From NCBI RefSeq assembly GCF_947387555.1, contig NZ_CANDNZ010000002.1:186001-250000 (forward strand): a stretch of DNA of 64,000 nt, given 5' to 3'. The stretch is from Thalassomonas sp. RHCl1 (GTDB taxonomy: Bacteria > Pseudomonadota > Gammaproteobacteria > Enterobacterales > Alteromonadaceae). Below are positions 28,801-37,515 of this stretch, piece after piece (position 1 is the stretch's first letter; each line of letters opens with the position of its first letter). The position numbers and the translations under genes are program-made. The notes under the pieces are model-generated. The model saw nothing but the letters and a program-made list of their open reading frames with translations, was not told where the DNA came from and searched no databases.

Positions 28801-30708
28801 TGTCTAGCTATCGGTGACATGGCAGGGGACGTATTTGGTAACGGCATGTTGCTTTCCAAGCATATCCGCTTGCAAGCCGCCTTTAACCATATGCATATCT
28901 TTATCGACCCTGATCCGGTTGCCGCAACGTCTTATGTAGAGCGTGAGCGCTTGTTTAACCTGCCGGGTTGTACCTGGGAAGATTACAACAAGGACTTGAT
29001 CTCTGAAGGGGGCGGAATTTTTAGCCGCTCGGCCAAGTCGATTAAGTTAACGCCGCAGATCAAGAAAATGATCGGCACGCAAAAACAAAGCATGGCGCCA
29101 AACGACCTGATGCAGGCCTTGTTGAAAATGCAGGTGGACCTGTTATGGAACGGCGGTATCGGCACCTATGTTAAAGGTTCTGCGGAAAGCCATTTAGAAG
29201 TGGGTGATCGCGCCAACGATGCCATCCGTATCAACGGTAATGAACTGCAGGCAAAAATTGTCGGTGAAGGCGGTAACTTAGGTTTAACCCAGCTTGGACG
29301 TATCGAAGCGGCCGCCAACGGCACCCGCTTAAATGCCGACTCAGTGGATAACGTCGGTGGTGTTGACTGTTCGGATAACGAAGTAAATATCAAAATCTTG
29401 CTTAACGGCCTGGTACAAAGCGGTGATTTAACCACTAAGCAGCGTAACCAGTTATTGTTTGATATGACAGATGATGTTTCTGAAATCGTCCTGGAAGACT
29501 GTTACCGTCAGACCCACTCATTGTCTATTACCGCGATGCGTGGTGCGACTCAGTTAAAAGAGCAAACCCGTTTTATCCATGAGCTTGAAAGAGCCGGTAA
29601 ATTAGATCGTGCGTTAGAGTTTATCCCGAATGATGATGAAATTGCCGAGCGTCTGGCACAAGGTAAAGGTTTCACTCGTCCTGAGCTGTCGGTATTACTT
29701 GCCTACAGCAAAATGGTGCTTAAAGAGCAGCTGGTATGTCCGGAAGTGACCGACAATGCCTACCATAACCGTTTATTGATCCAGGCGTTCCCGAAACTAC
29801 TTCAGGACAAATACAGCGAGCAGATGCAGGATCACCCGCTGCGTGCCGAAATCATCGCCACTAAACTTGCCAACAAAATCGGCAACGACATGGGCTTTAA
29901 CTTTATTAACCGCATGCACGAAGAAACCGGTGCTACGGTTGCTGAAATTGCCAACTGCTATGTGATGGCCAGTGAAGTCTTTGACTTACCGGCTTCCTGG
30001 GAGTTGATTGAAGGGCTGGATAACAAGATTTCGACCTTAGTACAGACGGAAATGTTGTTCCAGCTGCGCCGCACCGTGCGCCGGGCAACCCGCTGGTTCC
30101 TGCGTCACAGAAACAAGGCACTGGATATTGCTGAAACTATCGCTTTCTATCAGCCGACCTTCGAGAATATGACGAAGAATCTGCATAAGATGATGATAGA
30201 CGACGAAGTAGCCCAGCTGAAACGGGTTGAAAACGATCTGGTACAGGCGGGTGTGCCGAAGAAGATTGCCGTGCGCATTTCTCAGTTAAGCACCTTGTTC
30301 TCAGTTATGGATATTGCCGAAATTGCTGCAGCAGATGGCCGCTCTATCGAATTTGTTGCCGAGCTTTACTTTAAACTTGGCGCACGCTTGCAGCTGCACT
30401 GGTTCCTGGATCAAATTACCCGTCAGCCGGTTTCCAACCACTGGCAGGCACTTGCCCGGGCCTCGTTCCGCGAAGAGCTGGACTGGCAGCAGCGCTCACT
30501 GACTTCTGTGGTGCTGCATATAGACAAAAAAGGCAAAGACTCAAGTGCTATGTTGGATCTGTGGTTTGAGCAAGGAGCTCAGCCGCTTGAGCGCTGGCAA
30601 AGCATTCTGGCTGATTTTAAAACCAGCCAGACCCATGAATTTGCCAAGTTCTCAGTTGCTCTGCGTGAACTGATGCTATTGAGTTTACACGGCGATACCA
30701 TTAATTAA
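25864..30708 (+). CDS. NAD-specific glutamate dehydrogenase, GDH-1600 type
   Basis: Very large NAD-dependent glutamate dehydrogenase (L-glutamate to 2-oxoglutarate and ammonia) of the roughly 1,600-aa bacterial class, mainly a catabolic enzyme. The protein is 1,614 aa: a long N-terminal region with ACT-like modules (first about 70-160), a catalytic core with [25 protein letters not shown] (read in two parts, near residues 809-835) and the [15 protein letters not shown] lysine loop, the nucleotide-binding part with [16 protein letters not shown], and a long C-terminal helical domain. I chose ATG 25864 because AAGGAAAA lies about 7 bases upstream; the frame also opens at TTG 25807. A terminator follows. 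Confidence 0.95.
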   Translation: [1614 protein letters not shown]

Positions 30709-30716
30709 AGAAAACT

Positions 30717-30747
30717 AAAAATCCCCGCATTGCGGGGATTTTTTTTG
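30717..30747 (+). terminator. Intrinsic terminator after GDH
   Basis: The stem ATCCCCGC/GCGGGGAT (30721-30728 and 30732-30739) is preceded by A-run bases and followed by eight or more T. It begins within 10 bases of the GDH stop codon. Confidence 0.93.
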
Positions 30748-30879
30748 CCTACAGGGATGTATTTATCCTGCGATTACATAGAGATGAAAAAGCAGGTTGT
30801 AAAACTTTTTATAAAAATAAAGGCCGAAAGTCCGGCCGGAATATTTCATATCAGGAAATACCCTGACTTTGATTTATTT

Positions 30880-30900
30880 TGTAGCAAAGGAATTGCTACA
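30880..30900. promoter_or_regulatory. Inverted repeat just upstream of pyrD
   Basis: TGTAGCAA (30880-30887) and TTGCTACA (30893-30900) are exact reverse complements separated by 5 bases, 40 bases before the pyrD ATG. It overlaps a plausible -10 element (TACACT). It could be a repressor operator or a short 5' hairpin. A second stem (GGCCG/CGGCC, near 30820-30836) lies further up the leader. Confidence 0.5.
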
Positions 30901-30940
30901 CTAAAACTGTTCAACTTATTTATGCTGTTAAAGGAGCACC

Positions 30941-31951
30941 ATGTTATATCCCGCAATCCGCAAGTTACTGTTTAAATTTGATCCCGAAACCATTCATGAA
31001 CTTACCATTAAAAGCCTGAAATCTACCGGAGCGACGCCGTTAAATAACTTCTATAAGCAAGCGGTAGCCGATAAACCCGTTGAGGTGATGGGGCTAAGGT
31101 TTCCCAATCCTGTAGGCTTAGCGGCTGGATTAGATAAAAACGGTGAATGTATCCGGGCCTTTGATGCCATGGGCTTTGGTTTTGTTGAAATAGGGACAGT
31201 AACGCCGAGACCGCAGCCGGGTAATGACAAACCGAGAATTTTCCGTCTTGAGCAGGCCAATGCCATTATTAACCGTATGGGTTTTAACAACAAAGGTGTG
31301 GATTACCTGGTTGATCAGGTGCGCAAAGCCGATTTTAAAGGCGTTCTGGGCATAAATATCGGTAAGAATAAAGACACGCCGGAAGAAAAGGCCAAAGATG
31401 ATTACCTTTTCTGTATGCGCAAGGTGTATCAGCATGCCAGTTATATCACCATTAATATCTCTTCACCGAATACCCCGGGGCTGCGCTCGCTGCAATATGG
31501 TGAAGCACTGGATGAATTGTTGTCTTCCTTAAAAGACGAGCAAAAAGTCTTGGCTGAGCGCTATGGCAAATATGTACCTGTTGCCGTGAAAATTGCCCCG
31601 GATTTAACCGAAGAAGAAATTGTTTCTATCGCCGAAAGCCTGATGAAAAATAACATTGATGGCGTGATAGCAACCAATACTACTTTAGCCCGGGATCAGG
31701 TCAGCCACCTGGAGCATGGCAATGAGCAAGGGGGCTTAAGCGGCGCGCCGGTTAAGGATAAGAGCACAGAAGTTATCGGCCAACTGGCCAAGGTGCTTGA
31801 CGGTAAACTGCCTATTATCGGCGTTGGCGGTATCGCCAGCGGCGCGGATGCCGCTGAAAAGATCAGGGCAGGGGCGTCATTGGTGCAGGTTTATACCGGT
31901 TTTATTTACCAGGGACCTGAGCTGATCAAAGATATTGTTCAGTCTTTATAA
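30941..31951 (+). CDS. pyrD: Dihydroorotate dehydrogenase (quinone), class 2
   Basis: Oxidises dihydroorotate to orotate in pyrimidine synthesis, passing electrons to membrane quinone through FMN. The 336-aa protein has the class 2 N-terminal membrane-docking helices ([20 protein letters not shown]), the FMN segment [14 protein letters not shown] (about residues 55-68), the catalytic-serine segment [14 protein letters not shown] (about 172-185), and [15 protein letters not shown] near the end. Length and start agree with E. coli PyrD. AAGGAG precedes the ATG. It ends in a shared bidirectional terminator. Confidence 0.96.
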   Translation: MLYPAIRKLLFKFDPETIHELTIKSLKSTGATPLNNFYKQAVADKPVEVMGLRFPNPVGLAAGLDKNGECIRAFDAMGFGFVEIGTVTPRPQPGNDKPRIFRLEQANAIINRMGFNNKGVDYLVDQVRKADFKGVLGINIGKNKDTPEEKAKDDYLFCMRKVYQHASYITINISSPNTPGLRSLQYGEALDELLSSLKDEQKVLAERYGKYVPVAVKIAPDLTEEEIVSIAESLMKNNIDGVIATNTTLARDQVSHLEHGNEQGGLSGAPVKDKSTEVIGQLAKVLDGKLPIIGVGGIASGADAAEKIRAGASLVQVYTGFIYQGPELIKDIVQSL

Positions 31952-31975
31952 CCAAGCCAGTTATTATTACTAAAT

Positions 31976-32010
31976 AAAAAGCCGGTTACTTATCAGTAAC
32001 CGGCTTTTTT
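31976..32010. terminator. Bidirectional terminator between pyrD and asnB
   Basis: AAAAAGCCGGTTACT (31976-31990) pairs with AGTAACCGGCTTTTT (31995-32009) around a 4-base loop. Both strands get a T-tract, so it serves pyrD from the left and asnB from the right. Confidence 0.93.
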
Positions 32011-32028
32011 TATTCGGGAAATATGCGA

Positions 32029-33693
32029 TTAGTAGCTGTCGTTGTGTACGCTCAGTACCGCACGGCCGGATGGATCTGCCATCTTGCTGAAACTTTCATC
32101 CCAGGCTAAAGCTTCTGCCGTGCTGCAGGCCACTGACTTGCCGCCGGGCACACACTCTGCTGCCGAAGGCACAGGGAAGTGCTCTTCAAAGATGCTGCGG
32201 TAGAAGTAGGCTTCCTTGGTATCCGGGGTATTGACCGGGAACTTAAAGGCGGCACTTTCCATTTGCTGATCGCTGACCTGGGCTTCGACAAATTCTTTTA
32301 AGCTGTCAATCCAGGAATAGCCGACGCCGTCGGAGAACTGCTCTTTTTGACGCCACAAGATTTCTTTGGGCAGGTAACCTTCAAAAGAAGAGCGTAAAAT
32401 GCCTTTTTCCATTTTGCCGTTACCGCACATTTTATCCGCCGGATTCAAGCGCATGGCGACATCCATAAAGTGCTTGTCCAAAAACGGTACCCGGGCTTCT
32501 ACCCCCCAGGCTGACATGGCCTTGTTGGCGCGCAGACAGTCAAACATATGCAGTTTGCTCAGTTTACGGTTGGTTTCCTCGTGGAATTCCTGGGCATTTG
32601 GCGCTTTGTGGAAGTAGAGGTAACCGCCGAAGATTTCATCCGCCCCTTCACCGGATAACACCATTTTAATACCCATCGCCTTGATTTTACGCGCCATCAG
32701 GTACATAGGGGTTGATGCCCTAACTGTGGTCACATCATAGGTTTCCAGGTGATAAATGACTTCTTTTAAGGCATCGATACCTTCCTGCTCGGTAAAGTGG
32801 ATGCTGTGGTGCACTGTGCCGATACTGTCGGCGACTTTTTGTGCCGCTTCCAGATCAGGTGAGCCTTTAAGGCCTACCGCAAAGGAGTGAACTTTCGGCC
32901 ACCAGGCTTCGGACAAGTCGTTTTCTTCCACCCGGCGGGCGGCAAATTTCTGGGTGATGGCCGAGACCAGGGAAGAGTCCAGGCCGCCGGATAATAACAC
33001 GCCGTAAGGCACGTCTGTCATCAGGTGGCTTTTTACCGACTCTTCTAACGCATGACGTAAGTCATCTTTGCTGGAACTGTTGTCGGCTACCGCGTCATAG
33101 TCATGCCAGTCGCGGACATAATACTTTTTCAGCTCGCCATCTTTACTGTCCAGGATATGTCCCGGAGGAAATTCACTGACGGTTTTACAAATCGGCATCA
33201 GCGCCTTCATTTCCGATGAAACATAAAAGTTACCGTCTTCGTCGTGGCCGGTATATAAGGGAATAATCCCCATATGGTCGCGGGCCACCAAATAGCTGTT
33301 GTCGGTTTCATTGTACAGGACAAAGGCGAACATGCCCTGGAGGTGGTCGACAAACTCGCTGCCGTATTTTTCATACAGCGGCAGGATCACCTCGCAGTCG
33401 GAATGGGTCAGGAACTCATAATCGTCGGTATGAAGTTCTGCGAGTTGTTTGTGATTGTAGATTTCACCATTAACGGCCAACACGTGATTTCGATTTCTAT
33501 TGTATAAAGGTTGCGCGCCGTTTTCGGTATCAACAATCGCAAGACGTTCGTGAACTAAAATTGCGTTGTCATTATTGTAAATGCCGGACCAGTCGGGTCC
33601 GCGATGTCTAAGTAACCGAGAATACTCTAATGCTTTAGGCCGAAGGGCCGCGGCATCAGTCTTTATATCTAATACACAAAATATGGAACACAT
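32029..33693 (-). CDS. asnB: Asparagine synthase B (glutamine-hydrolysing)
   Basis: Makes asparagine from aspartate, glutamine and ATP. The 554-aa protein has an N-terminal glutaminase domain with the nucleophile Cys2 (MCSIF, Met removed), RHRGPDWSG, and the SGEIYNH-equivalent NGEIYNHKQL (about residues 74-83). The synthetase domain has the PP-loop GVLLSGGLDSSL (about 232-243) and VLSGEGADEIFGGY. Length matches E. coli AsnB. AAGGAG sits 9 bases before the ATG. The leader holds tandem terminator-like hairpins (see separate entries), so expression may be set by attenuation. Confidence 0.96.
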   Translation of the reverse strand: MCSIFCVLDIKTDAAALRPKALEYSRLLRHRGPDWSGIYNNDNAILVHERLAIVDTENGAQPLYNRNRNHVLAVNGEIYNHKQLAELHTDDYEFLTHSDCEVILPLYEKYGSEFVDHLQGMFAFVLYNETDNSYLVARDHMGIIPLYTGHDEDGNFYVSSEMKALMPICKTVSEFPPGHILDSKDGELKKYYVRDWHDYDAVADNSSSKDDLRHALEESVKSHLMTDVPYGVLLSGGLDSSLVSAITQKFAARRVEENDLSEAWWPKVHSFAVGLKGSPDLEAAQKVADSIGTVHHSIHFTEQEGIDALKEVIYHLETYDVTTVRASTPMYLMARKIKAMGIKMVLSGEGADEIFGGYLYFHKAPNAQEFHEETNRKLSKLHMFDCLRANKAMSAWGVEARVPFLDKHFMDVAMRLNPADKMCGNGKMEKGILRSSFEGYLPKEILWRQKEQFSDGVGYSWIDSLKEFVEAQVSDQQMESAAFKFPVNTPDTKEAYFYRSIFEEHFPVPSAAECVPGGKSVACSTAEALAWDESFSKMADPSGRAVLSVHNDSY

Positions 33694-33736
33694 TGAAGTG
33701 TTACTCCTTTATACAATCATTTAATCGAAATCATGG

Positions 33737-33779
33737 TCCGCAGAAAAACTGAGTGGTACTGCGGATTTTGGCCACTCAG
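33737..33779 (-). promoter_or_regulatory. asnB leader: terminator hairpin with competing pairing
   Basis: Read on the minus strand: CTGAGTGG (33779-33772) pairs with CCACTCAG (33756-33749), an 8-bp stem followed at once by TTTTT (33748-33744). Inside its loop TCCGCAG (33765-33759) can instead pair with CTGCGGA (33743-33737), located just after the T-run. The two stems overlap and exclude each other, the layout of an attenuator. The asnB ATG is about 43 bases further on. No known riboswitch class is recognised. Confidence 0.5.
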
Positions 33780-33816
33780 GGGTTTAAAGAGGTTTTTAAG
33801 TTGAAAGTTTTCAGAC

Positions 33817-33843
33817 AAAAAAACAACGGACAGCTAGCCGTCC
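33817..33843 (-). terminator. Upstream terminator-like hairpin in the asnB leader
   Basis: On the minus strand GGACG/TGTCC forms a 5-bp stem (with one G-U pair; 33843-33828) around GCTAGC, followed by GTTG and seven T (33823-33817). The short stem makes it weaker than the other terminators here. It sits about 40 bases ahead of the attenuator-like pair. Confidence 0.45.
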
Positions 33844-34197
33844 ATTGAATTCACTTTGCCAGTTCTGTCGGAAAAATCAATAGCAATTTGTACTATTTTT
33901 ACAGAAATTAGTTAAAAAGCTCTATTTTTAAAAAATTAAGTAAGGTTAAGTAAATTGCGGGTGATCAATGGTATTACTTTTGTCGTTGTCATGGCATGGC
34001 TTGTCCGGCTGTGATGGTAATCATCCGTTTTGAAAGAAAATAACAGGTATTTATCCATCTAAAGCCGGGGCAGGCGACAAGCAATGCTTGTAATAATGAC
34101 CCGGGTATATCAAGATATTTATCAAACTCAGTTTGCCGGCATCATGCCTTATTAGTACAGCTATTCATCACCTCAGCAGAAGCGGGAGAGCAGTATA
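33844..34197. other. Divergent promoter region between asnB and a binding-protein gene
   Basis: AT-rich sequence that should hold both promoters. On the minus strand a short frame (33936-33992) would encode an 18-residue peptide, MTTTKVIPLITRNLLNLT, with Asn codons at positions 13 and 16; this could be a leader peptide for asnB attenuation, but it has no clear ribosome site. On the plus strand a GGGAGAG ribosome site precedes the ATG at 34198. No other gene was found. Confidence 0.35.
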
Positions 34198-34914
34198 ATG
34201 ACAAGGGGTTTTATCTTATTATTGTGTGTTGCTCCCTTACTGGTTTATTCGGCGACTGAGCAAGCATTGCCGCGCTTGCAGGTGGTAACAGAAATATTAC
34301 CGCCTTATCAGTACTTTCAGGAAGATAAACAAATAACCGGGCTGGCTACACAAAAGGTGAAAGCCCTGTTTTCCGCCCTGGAGTTATCTCCCCGCATCCT
34401 GGCAATGCCCTGGGCCAGAGCCTATAAGATAGCGCAAACCAACCCCGACACCCTGATTTACTCTATTGTCAGGACGCCTGAGCGGGAGCCGTTATTTCAG
34501 TGGATAGGGGTGTTGCTCTCGACCAAGACCTTTTTAATAAGCCTGCAAGAGCGCAGTGATATCGTTATCAATAGCCCGGAGGATTTAAATAAATACCGCA
34601 TAGGGGTCAAACGTGACGATGTGGTGTATCAGCACCTGAGTCAATATCCGTTATCCGGGCAAATGGTCTTTTTGCCCGAAACAGAAACGACCCTGAAGAT
34701 GTTAATCAAACAAAGGATCGATGTCATAGCCGCATCTCCCGTACATCTGGATTTTATGTGTAAAAGATTGAACTGCGACCCTTCGGATTTTCGCCAGCTG
34801 TACGAATTAAAAGATCTCAATAATGACTTTTATTTGGCGGCCAGTAACGCCACTTCAAAAGAGACAGTACAACTGCTAAGGCAGGCGCTTGCTGATCTTG
34901 AAAAGGTGGAATAA
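34198..34914 (+). CDS. Periplasmic solute-binding protein (SBP family 3-like)
   Basis: A 238-aa exported protein with a signal peptide (about residues 1-19) and a bacterial family 3 solute-binding fold: the mature start LQVVTEILPPYQYFQEDKQITGL followed by an ATQKVKALFSAL helix, AMPWARAYKIAQ and, near residue 137, YRIGVKRDDVVYQHL. Short single-domain proteins of this kind without transporter partners are common in Shewanella and relatives, where they may sense rather than import. No permease or ATPase gene lies nearby and no signalling domain is fused, so the ligand is unknown. Confidence 0.8.
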   Translation: MTRGFILLLCVAPLLVYSATEQALPRLQVVTEILPPYQYFQEDKQITGLATQKVKALFSALELSPRILAMPWARAYKIAQTNPDTLIYSIVRTPEREPLFQWIGVLLSTKTFLISLQERSDIVINSPEDLNKYRIGVKRDDVVYQHLSQYPLSGQMVFLPETETTLKMLIKQRIDVIAASPVHLDFMCKRLNCDPSDFRQLYELKDLNNDFYLAASNATSKETVQLLRQALADLEKVE

Positions 34915-34918
34915 CGGC

Positions 34919-35143
34919 TTAATGTCCAACCTCTGATGAGTCTTTGCTCTCTGAGTGTGGTTTGCTTTGCCCCATGCTCGGCATCTGATGCGATGTTTTA
35001 TTGCTGCGGGGCAGGGTTTCCTGCAGATCATTTAAGCTTTTTTTGCGCAGCGGCGTTTTGGCATTTCGGCGCACGGTACTGAAATTACCGATAATAATAA
35101 TAAAAACGATGGCAATAATGCCGATAATCAAGTAATTATCCAA
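34919..35143 (-). CDS. Small membrane protein (DUF2897-like)
   Basis: A 74-aa protein with one N-terminal membrane helix (about residues 3-20, LIIGIIAIVFIIIIG) and a basic, Ser/Lys-rich cytoplasmic tail. The plan agrees with DUF2897 proteins found beside dapE in Shewanella-type genomes, though I cannot verify the match. It starts at TTG 35143, overlapping the stop of the M15 peptidase gene by 8 bases, with GAGGT about 7 bases upstream, so it is coupled to that gene. It is the last gene of the dapE unit. Confidence 0.65.
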   Translation of the reverse strand: MDNYLIIGIIAIVFIIIIGNFSTVRRNAKTPLRKKSLNDLQETLPRSNKTSHQMPSMGQSKPHSESKDSSEVGH

Positions 35144-35819
35144 AATCTACCTCGGTGACGTTAGTAATATATTGTTGATAAAGCTGCGGCAGCAGATCCA
35201 GTATGGTTTGCTGGCCTGAAATTTCTTGCCCGGCAAGTGCTTTTGTAAGTAATTCCAGGGTGAACATTTGCTGAAATTTGCTTGCCAGCGGCGCATAGGA
35301 CAAATGCCAGGGCTCGGTGGCGACGCCCCCCCTGTCTTTATCGTAGGGGAAATAGAAACCATAATGCCTGCTGTTCTGCTCAAGCCATAGCGTTAACTTG
35401 GCAAAAGGACCATGCTGCTGATATTCCCAGGGTTCCAGTTGTAGCTTTTGCCCCTGAGCTAACAGGTTATCGGCATAGATGTCGATATCTGTGCCCCAGT
35501 GATGACGGCTGGCGCCGGGCAGGGCGGAAAAGCGCATAATGGCATCAATACGCGCTTCATCACTGAGATCTTGCACCGACACGATATTATTGTCATCGTC
35601 TTTAACCGGTAACTCTCCGGCAAACTTACGGTTCCAGATGCTAAGCTGGCGAGAGAAGTCCCGAAAACCGCTGGCAATAGTGAGATTAAAGCCGACCTCT
35701 TTTGCCGCCTGCTCAAGCGATAGCCAGGCGGGCAGCATTTCTTTGTGTATACCCGGGCCTTGCTCAAGGAAATGTATATGTGAGTCGGTTTGTCCGGTAA
35801 GCTGTTTTTCGTTCATCAT
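35136..35819 (-). CDS. M15 family D-Ala-D-Ala carboxypeptidase (VanY/DacB-like)
   Basis: Zinc peptidase expected to cut D-alanyl-D-alanine ends of peptidoglycan peptides. The 227-aa protein shows the [20 protein letters not shown] segment, the first metal site in [12 protein letters not shown] (His and Asp ligands) and the second in EPWHLSY. No signal peptide is seen, so it may work on recycled muropeptides in the cytoplasm or be exported another way. I start it at ATG 35819, which forms an ATGA overlap with the dapE stop; the frame runs further upstream but without a supporting site. The dapE coupling fits cell-wall precursor turnover. Confidence 0.85.
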   Translation of the reverse strand: MMNEKQLTGQTDSHIHFLEQGPGIHKEMLPAWLSLEQAAKEVGFNLTIASGFRDFSRQLSIWNRKFAGELPVKDDDNNIVSVQDLSDEARIDAIMRFSALPGASRHHWGTDIDIYADNLLAQGQKLQLEPWEYQQHGPFAKLTLWLEQNSRHYGFYFPYDKDRGGVATEPWHLSYAPLASKFQQMFTLELLTKALAGQEISGQQTILDLLPQLYQQYITNVTEVDFG

Positions 35820-36985
35820 GATGCCAGGACATTTACCAGGGTCTGATAATAGATCTCGGTCAGCTGTTTTAAGTCTCGGCAGGACACACATTCATTGACC
35901 TGGTGTATGGTGGCGTTAAGCGGTCCCAGTTCTATCACTTCGGCGCCTGTGGGGGCAATAAAACGTCCGTCTGACGTGCCGCCAGAGGTGGACAGCTCAG
36001 GTTCCCGGCCGGTAGTGGCTTTAATGGCAGCGGTTACCGCATCAAGTAAAGCGCCCGGCTTAGTGATAAAGGGCTTGCCGTTAAAGGTCCACTTAATGTC
36101 ATAATCAAGCTGGTACCTGGTTAAAATGGCATTTACTTTTTCCATGATCCGGTCAAAATCAAGCTCGGTACTGAACCTTAAGTTAAACCAGGCGGTTAAT
36201 TGCCCGGGCACGACATTAGTAGCCCCGGTACCCGATTGGATATTGGTTAACTGAAAACTGGTTTCGGGGAAATAATCATTGCCGTCATCCCAGTGGCTCT
36301 CGCTGAGCTCGGCCAGGGCCGGCATTGCCTGGTGGATAGGGTTATCGACATGTTCGGGATAGGCAACATGTCCCTGTTTGCCGCGGATCACCAGTTCTCC
36401 AGAGATGGAGCCGCGGCGGCCGTTTTTCACGACATCGGCAATTTGTGCTGAGCTTGACGGTTCGCCGACGATACAATAAGTAATTTTCTCGTTGCGCGCT
36501 TCCAGGGTATCGATGACCTTAGTGGTGCCGTTAATAAAGGGGCCTTCTTCATCACTGGTGATCAAGTAGGCAATGGAGCCCTGATGATCCGGATAGTCCC
36601 GGACAAAGCGCTCGGTGGCAATCACCATAGCCGCCAGGGAGCCTTTCATATCTGCAGCGCCACGGCCATAGAGTAAATCCCCTTTAATGACAGGCTCAAA
36701 AGGCGGGGTATGCCATTGGGCTAACTCACCGGCGGGTACGACATCGGTATGACCGGCAAAGCAAAAGACCGGGTCGGTATTGCCCCGGCGTGACCAGAGG
36801 TTGGTGGTGTCATGAAACACCATGGTTTCATTGGCAAAGCCCAAAGCGTGCAGGCGCTCAGCCATTAACTGCTGGCAGCCGGCGTCATTGGGTGTTACCG
36901 ATTCTCTGCTGATTAACGTTTTGGTTAATTCAATCACCGCCTCAGATGTTGTTTCTTCTGCAGCTGTCGCCCCTGTTTTAGGCAT
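35816..36985 (-). CDS. dapE: Succinyl-diaminopimelate desuccinylase
   Basis: Hydrolyses N-succinyl-LL-diaminopimelate in lysine and meso-diaminopimelate synthesis. The 389-aa M20 metallopeptidase-type protein has the dinuclear zinc residues in [26 protein letters not shown] and [12 protein letters not shown] (catalytic Glu), and VGEPSSS. The C-terminal [11 protein letters not shown] holds the last His ligand. Start: ATG 36985 preferred; TTG 36991 in the same frame is possible and lies closer to AGGA. It overlaps the arsC-like gene upstream by several bases, the usual yffB-dapE order. Confidence 0.95.
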   Translation of the reverse strand: MPKTGATAAEETTSEAVIELTKTLISRESVTPNDAGCQQLMAERLHALGFANETMVFHDTTNLWSRRGNTDPVFCFAGHTDVVPAGELAQWHTPPFEPVIKGDLLYGRGAADMKGSLAAMVIATERFVRDYPDHQGSIAYLITSDEEGPFINGTTKVIDTLEARNEKITYCIVGEPSSSAQIADVVKNGRRGSISGELVIRGKQGHVAYPEHVDNPIHQAMPALAELSESHWDDGNDYFPETSFQLTNIQSGTGATNVVPGQLTAWFNLRFSTELDFDRIMEKVNAILTRYQLDYDIKWTFNGKPFITKPGALLDAVTAAIKATTGREPELSTSGGTSDGRFIAPTGAEVIELGPLNATIHQVNECVSCRDLKQLTEIYYQTLVNVLAS

Positions 36986-37328
36986 TGTCAAACAGTTCCT
37001 GATAGCTGGCGTCTTTAAAACCTAAGTGCAACTGGCCGTTAATGGCCAGCAGCGGACGTTTCAACAGGGTAGGCTGCTCCATGACTGCTTTAAACATATT
37101 TTCTTCGGTGAGGTTGTCTTTAATTTCTGCAGGCAGGTTACGAAAAGTGGTGCTGCGTTTATTAAGCAAACTGCCCCAGTCACTTTTTTCAACGAATGAG
37201 GTTAACAATTCAGGCGTCAGCTGCTGTTTTTTAAAATCATAAAAGCTGTGTTCAACATTGTTTTGATTTAACCATTTCAGGGCTTTTTTCACGGTGTCGC
37301 AGTTGTTTATACCGTATATTACTGTCAT
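36978..37328 (-). CDS. ArsC/Spx family protein (YffB-like)
   Basis: A 116-aa thioredoxin-fold protein of the ArsC/Spx family. The N-terminal strand [17 protein letters not shown] holds the single active-site-type Cys10. The second half keeps the [17 protein letters not shown] segment with cis-Pro. E. coli YffB, its likely counterpart, binds glutathione and lies just upstream of dapE as here; true arsenate reduction is doubtful. Its end overlaps the dapE start, so the unit runs arsC-like, dapE, M15 peptidase, small membrane protein. Confidence 0.88.
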   Translation of the reverse strand: MTVIYGINNCDTVKKALKWLNQNNVEHSFYDFKKQQLTPELLTSFVEKSDWGSLLNKRSTTFRNLPAEIKDNLTEENMFKAVMEQPTLLKRPLLAINGQLHLGFKDASYQELFDNA

Positions 37329-37515
37329 TTTTTTACCTTTCTATTATTCAGTTTTTATTGTTGTTGCCGGGGGATAAGCTATGTGGCCACAACATTGATT
37401 TTAGTCTGTGAAAAATTACACTTAAGCGCGATGCATATATGGCTGGCATACTAGCATAACTTTGATTTTCCATAAATCAGCAAAGTTAATAATCCAGATA
37501 ATTCATTTTGGCGAG

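Noticed and set aside
30730-30975. 81-codon frame between GDH and pyrD
   Set aside because: It begins inside the GDH terminator and runs across the pyrD leader and start codon; no family features.
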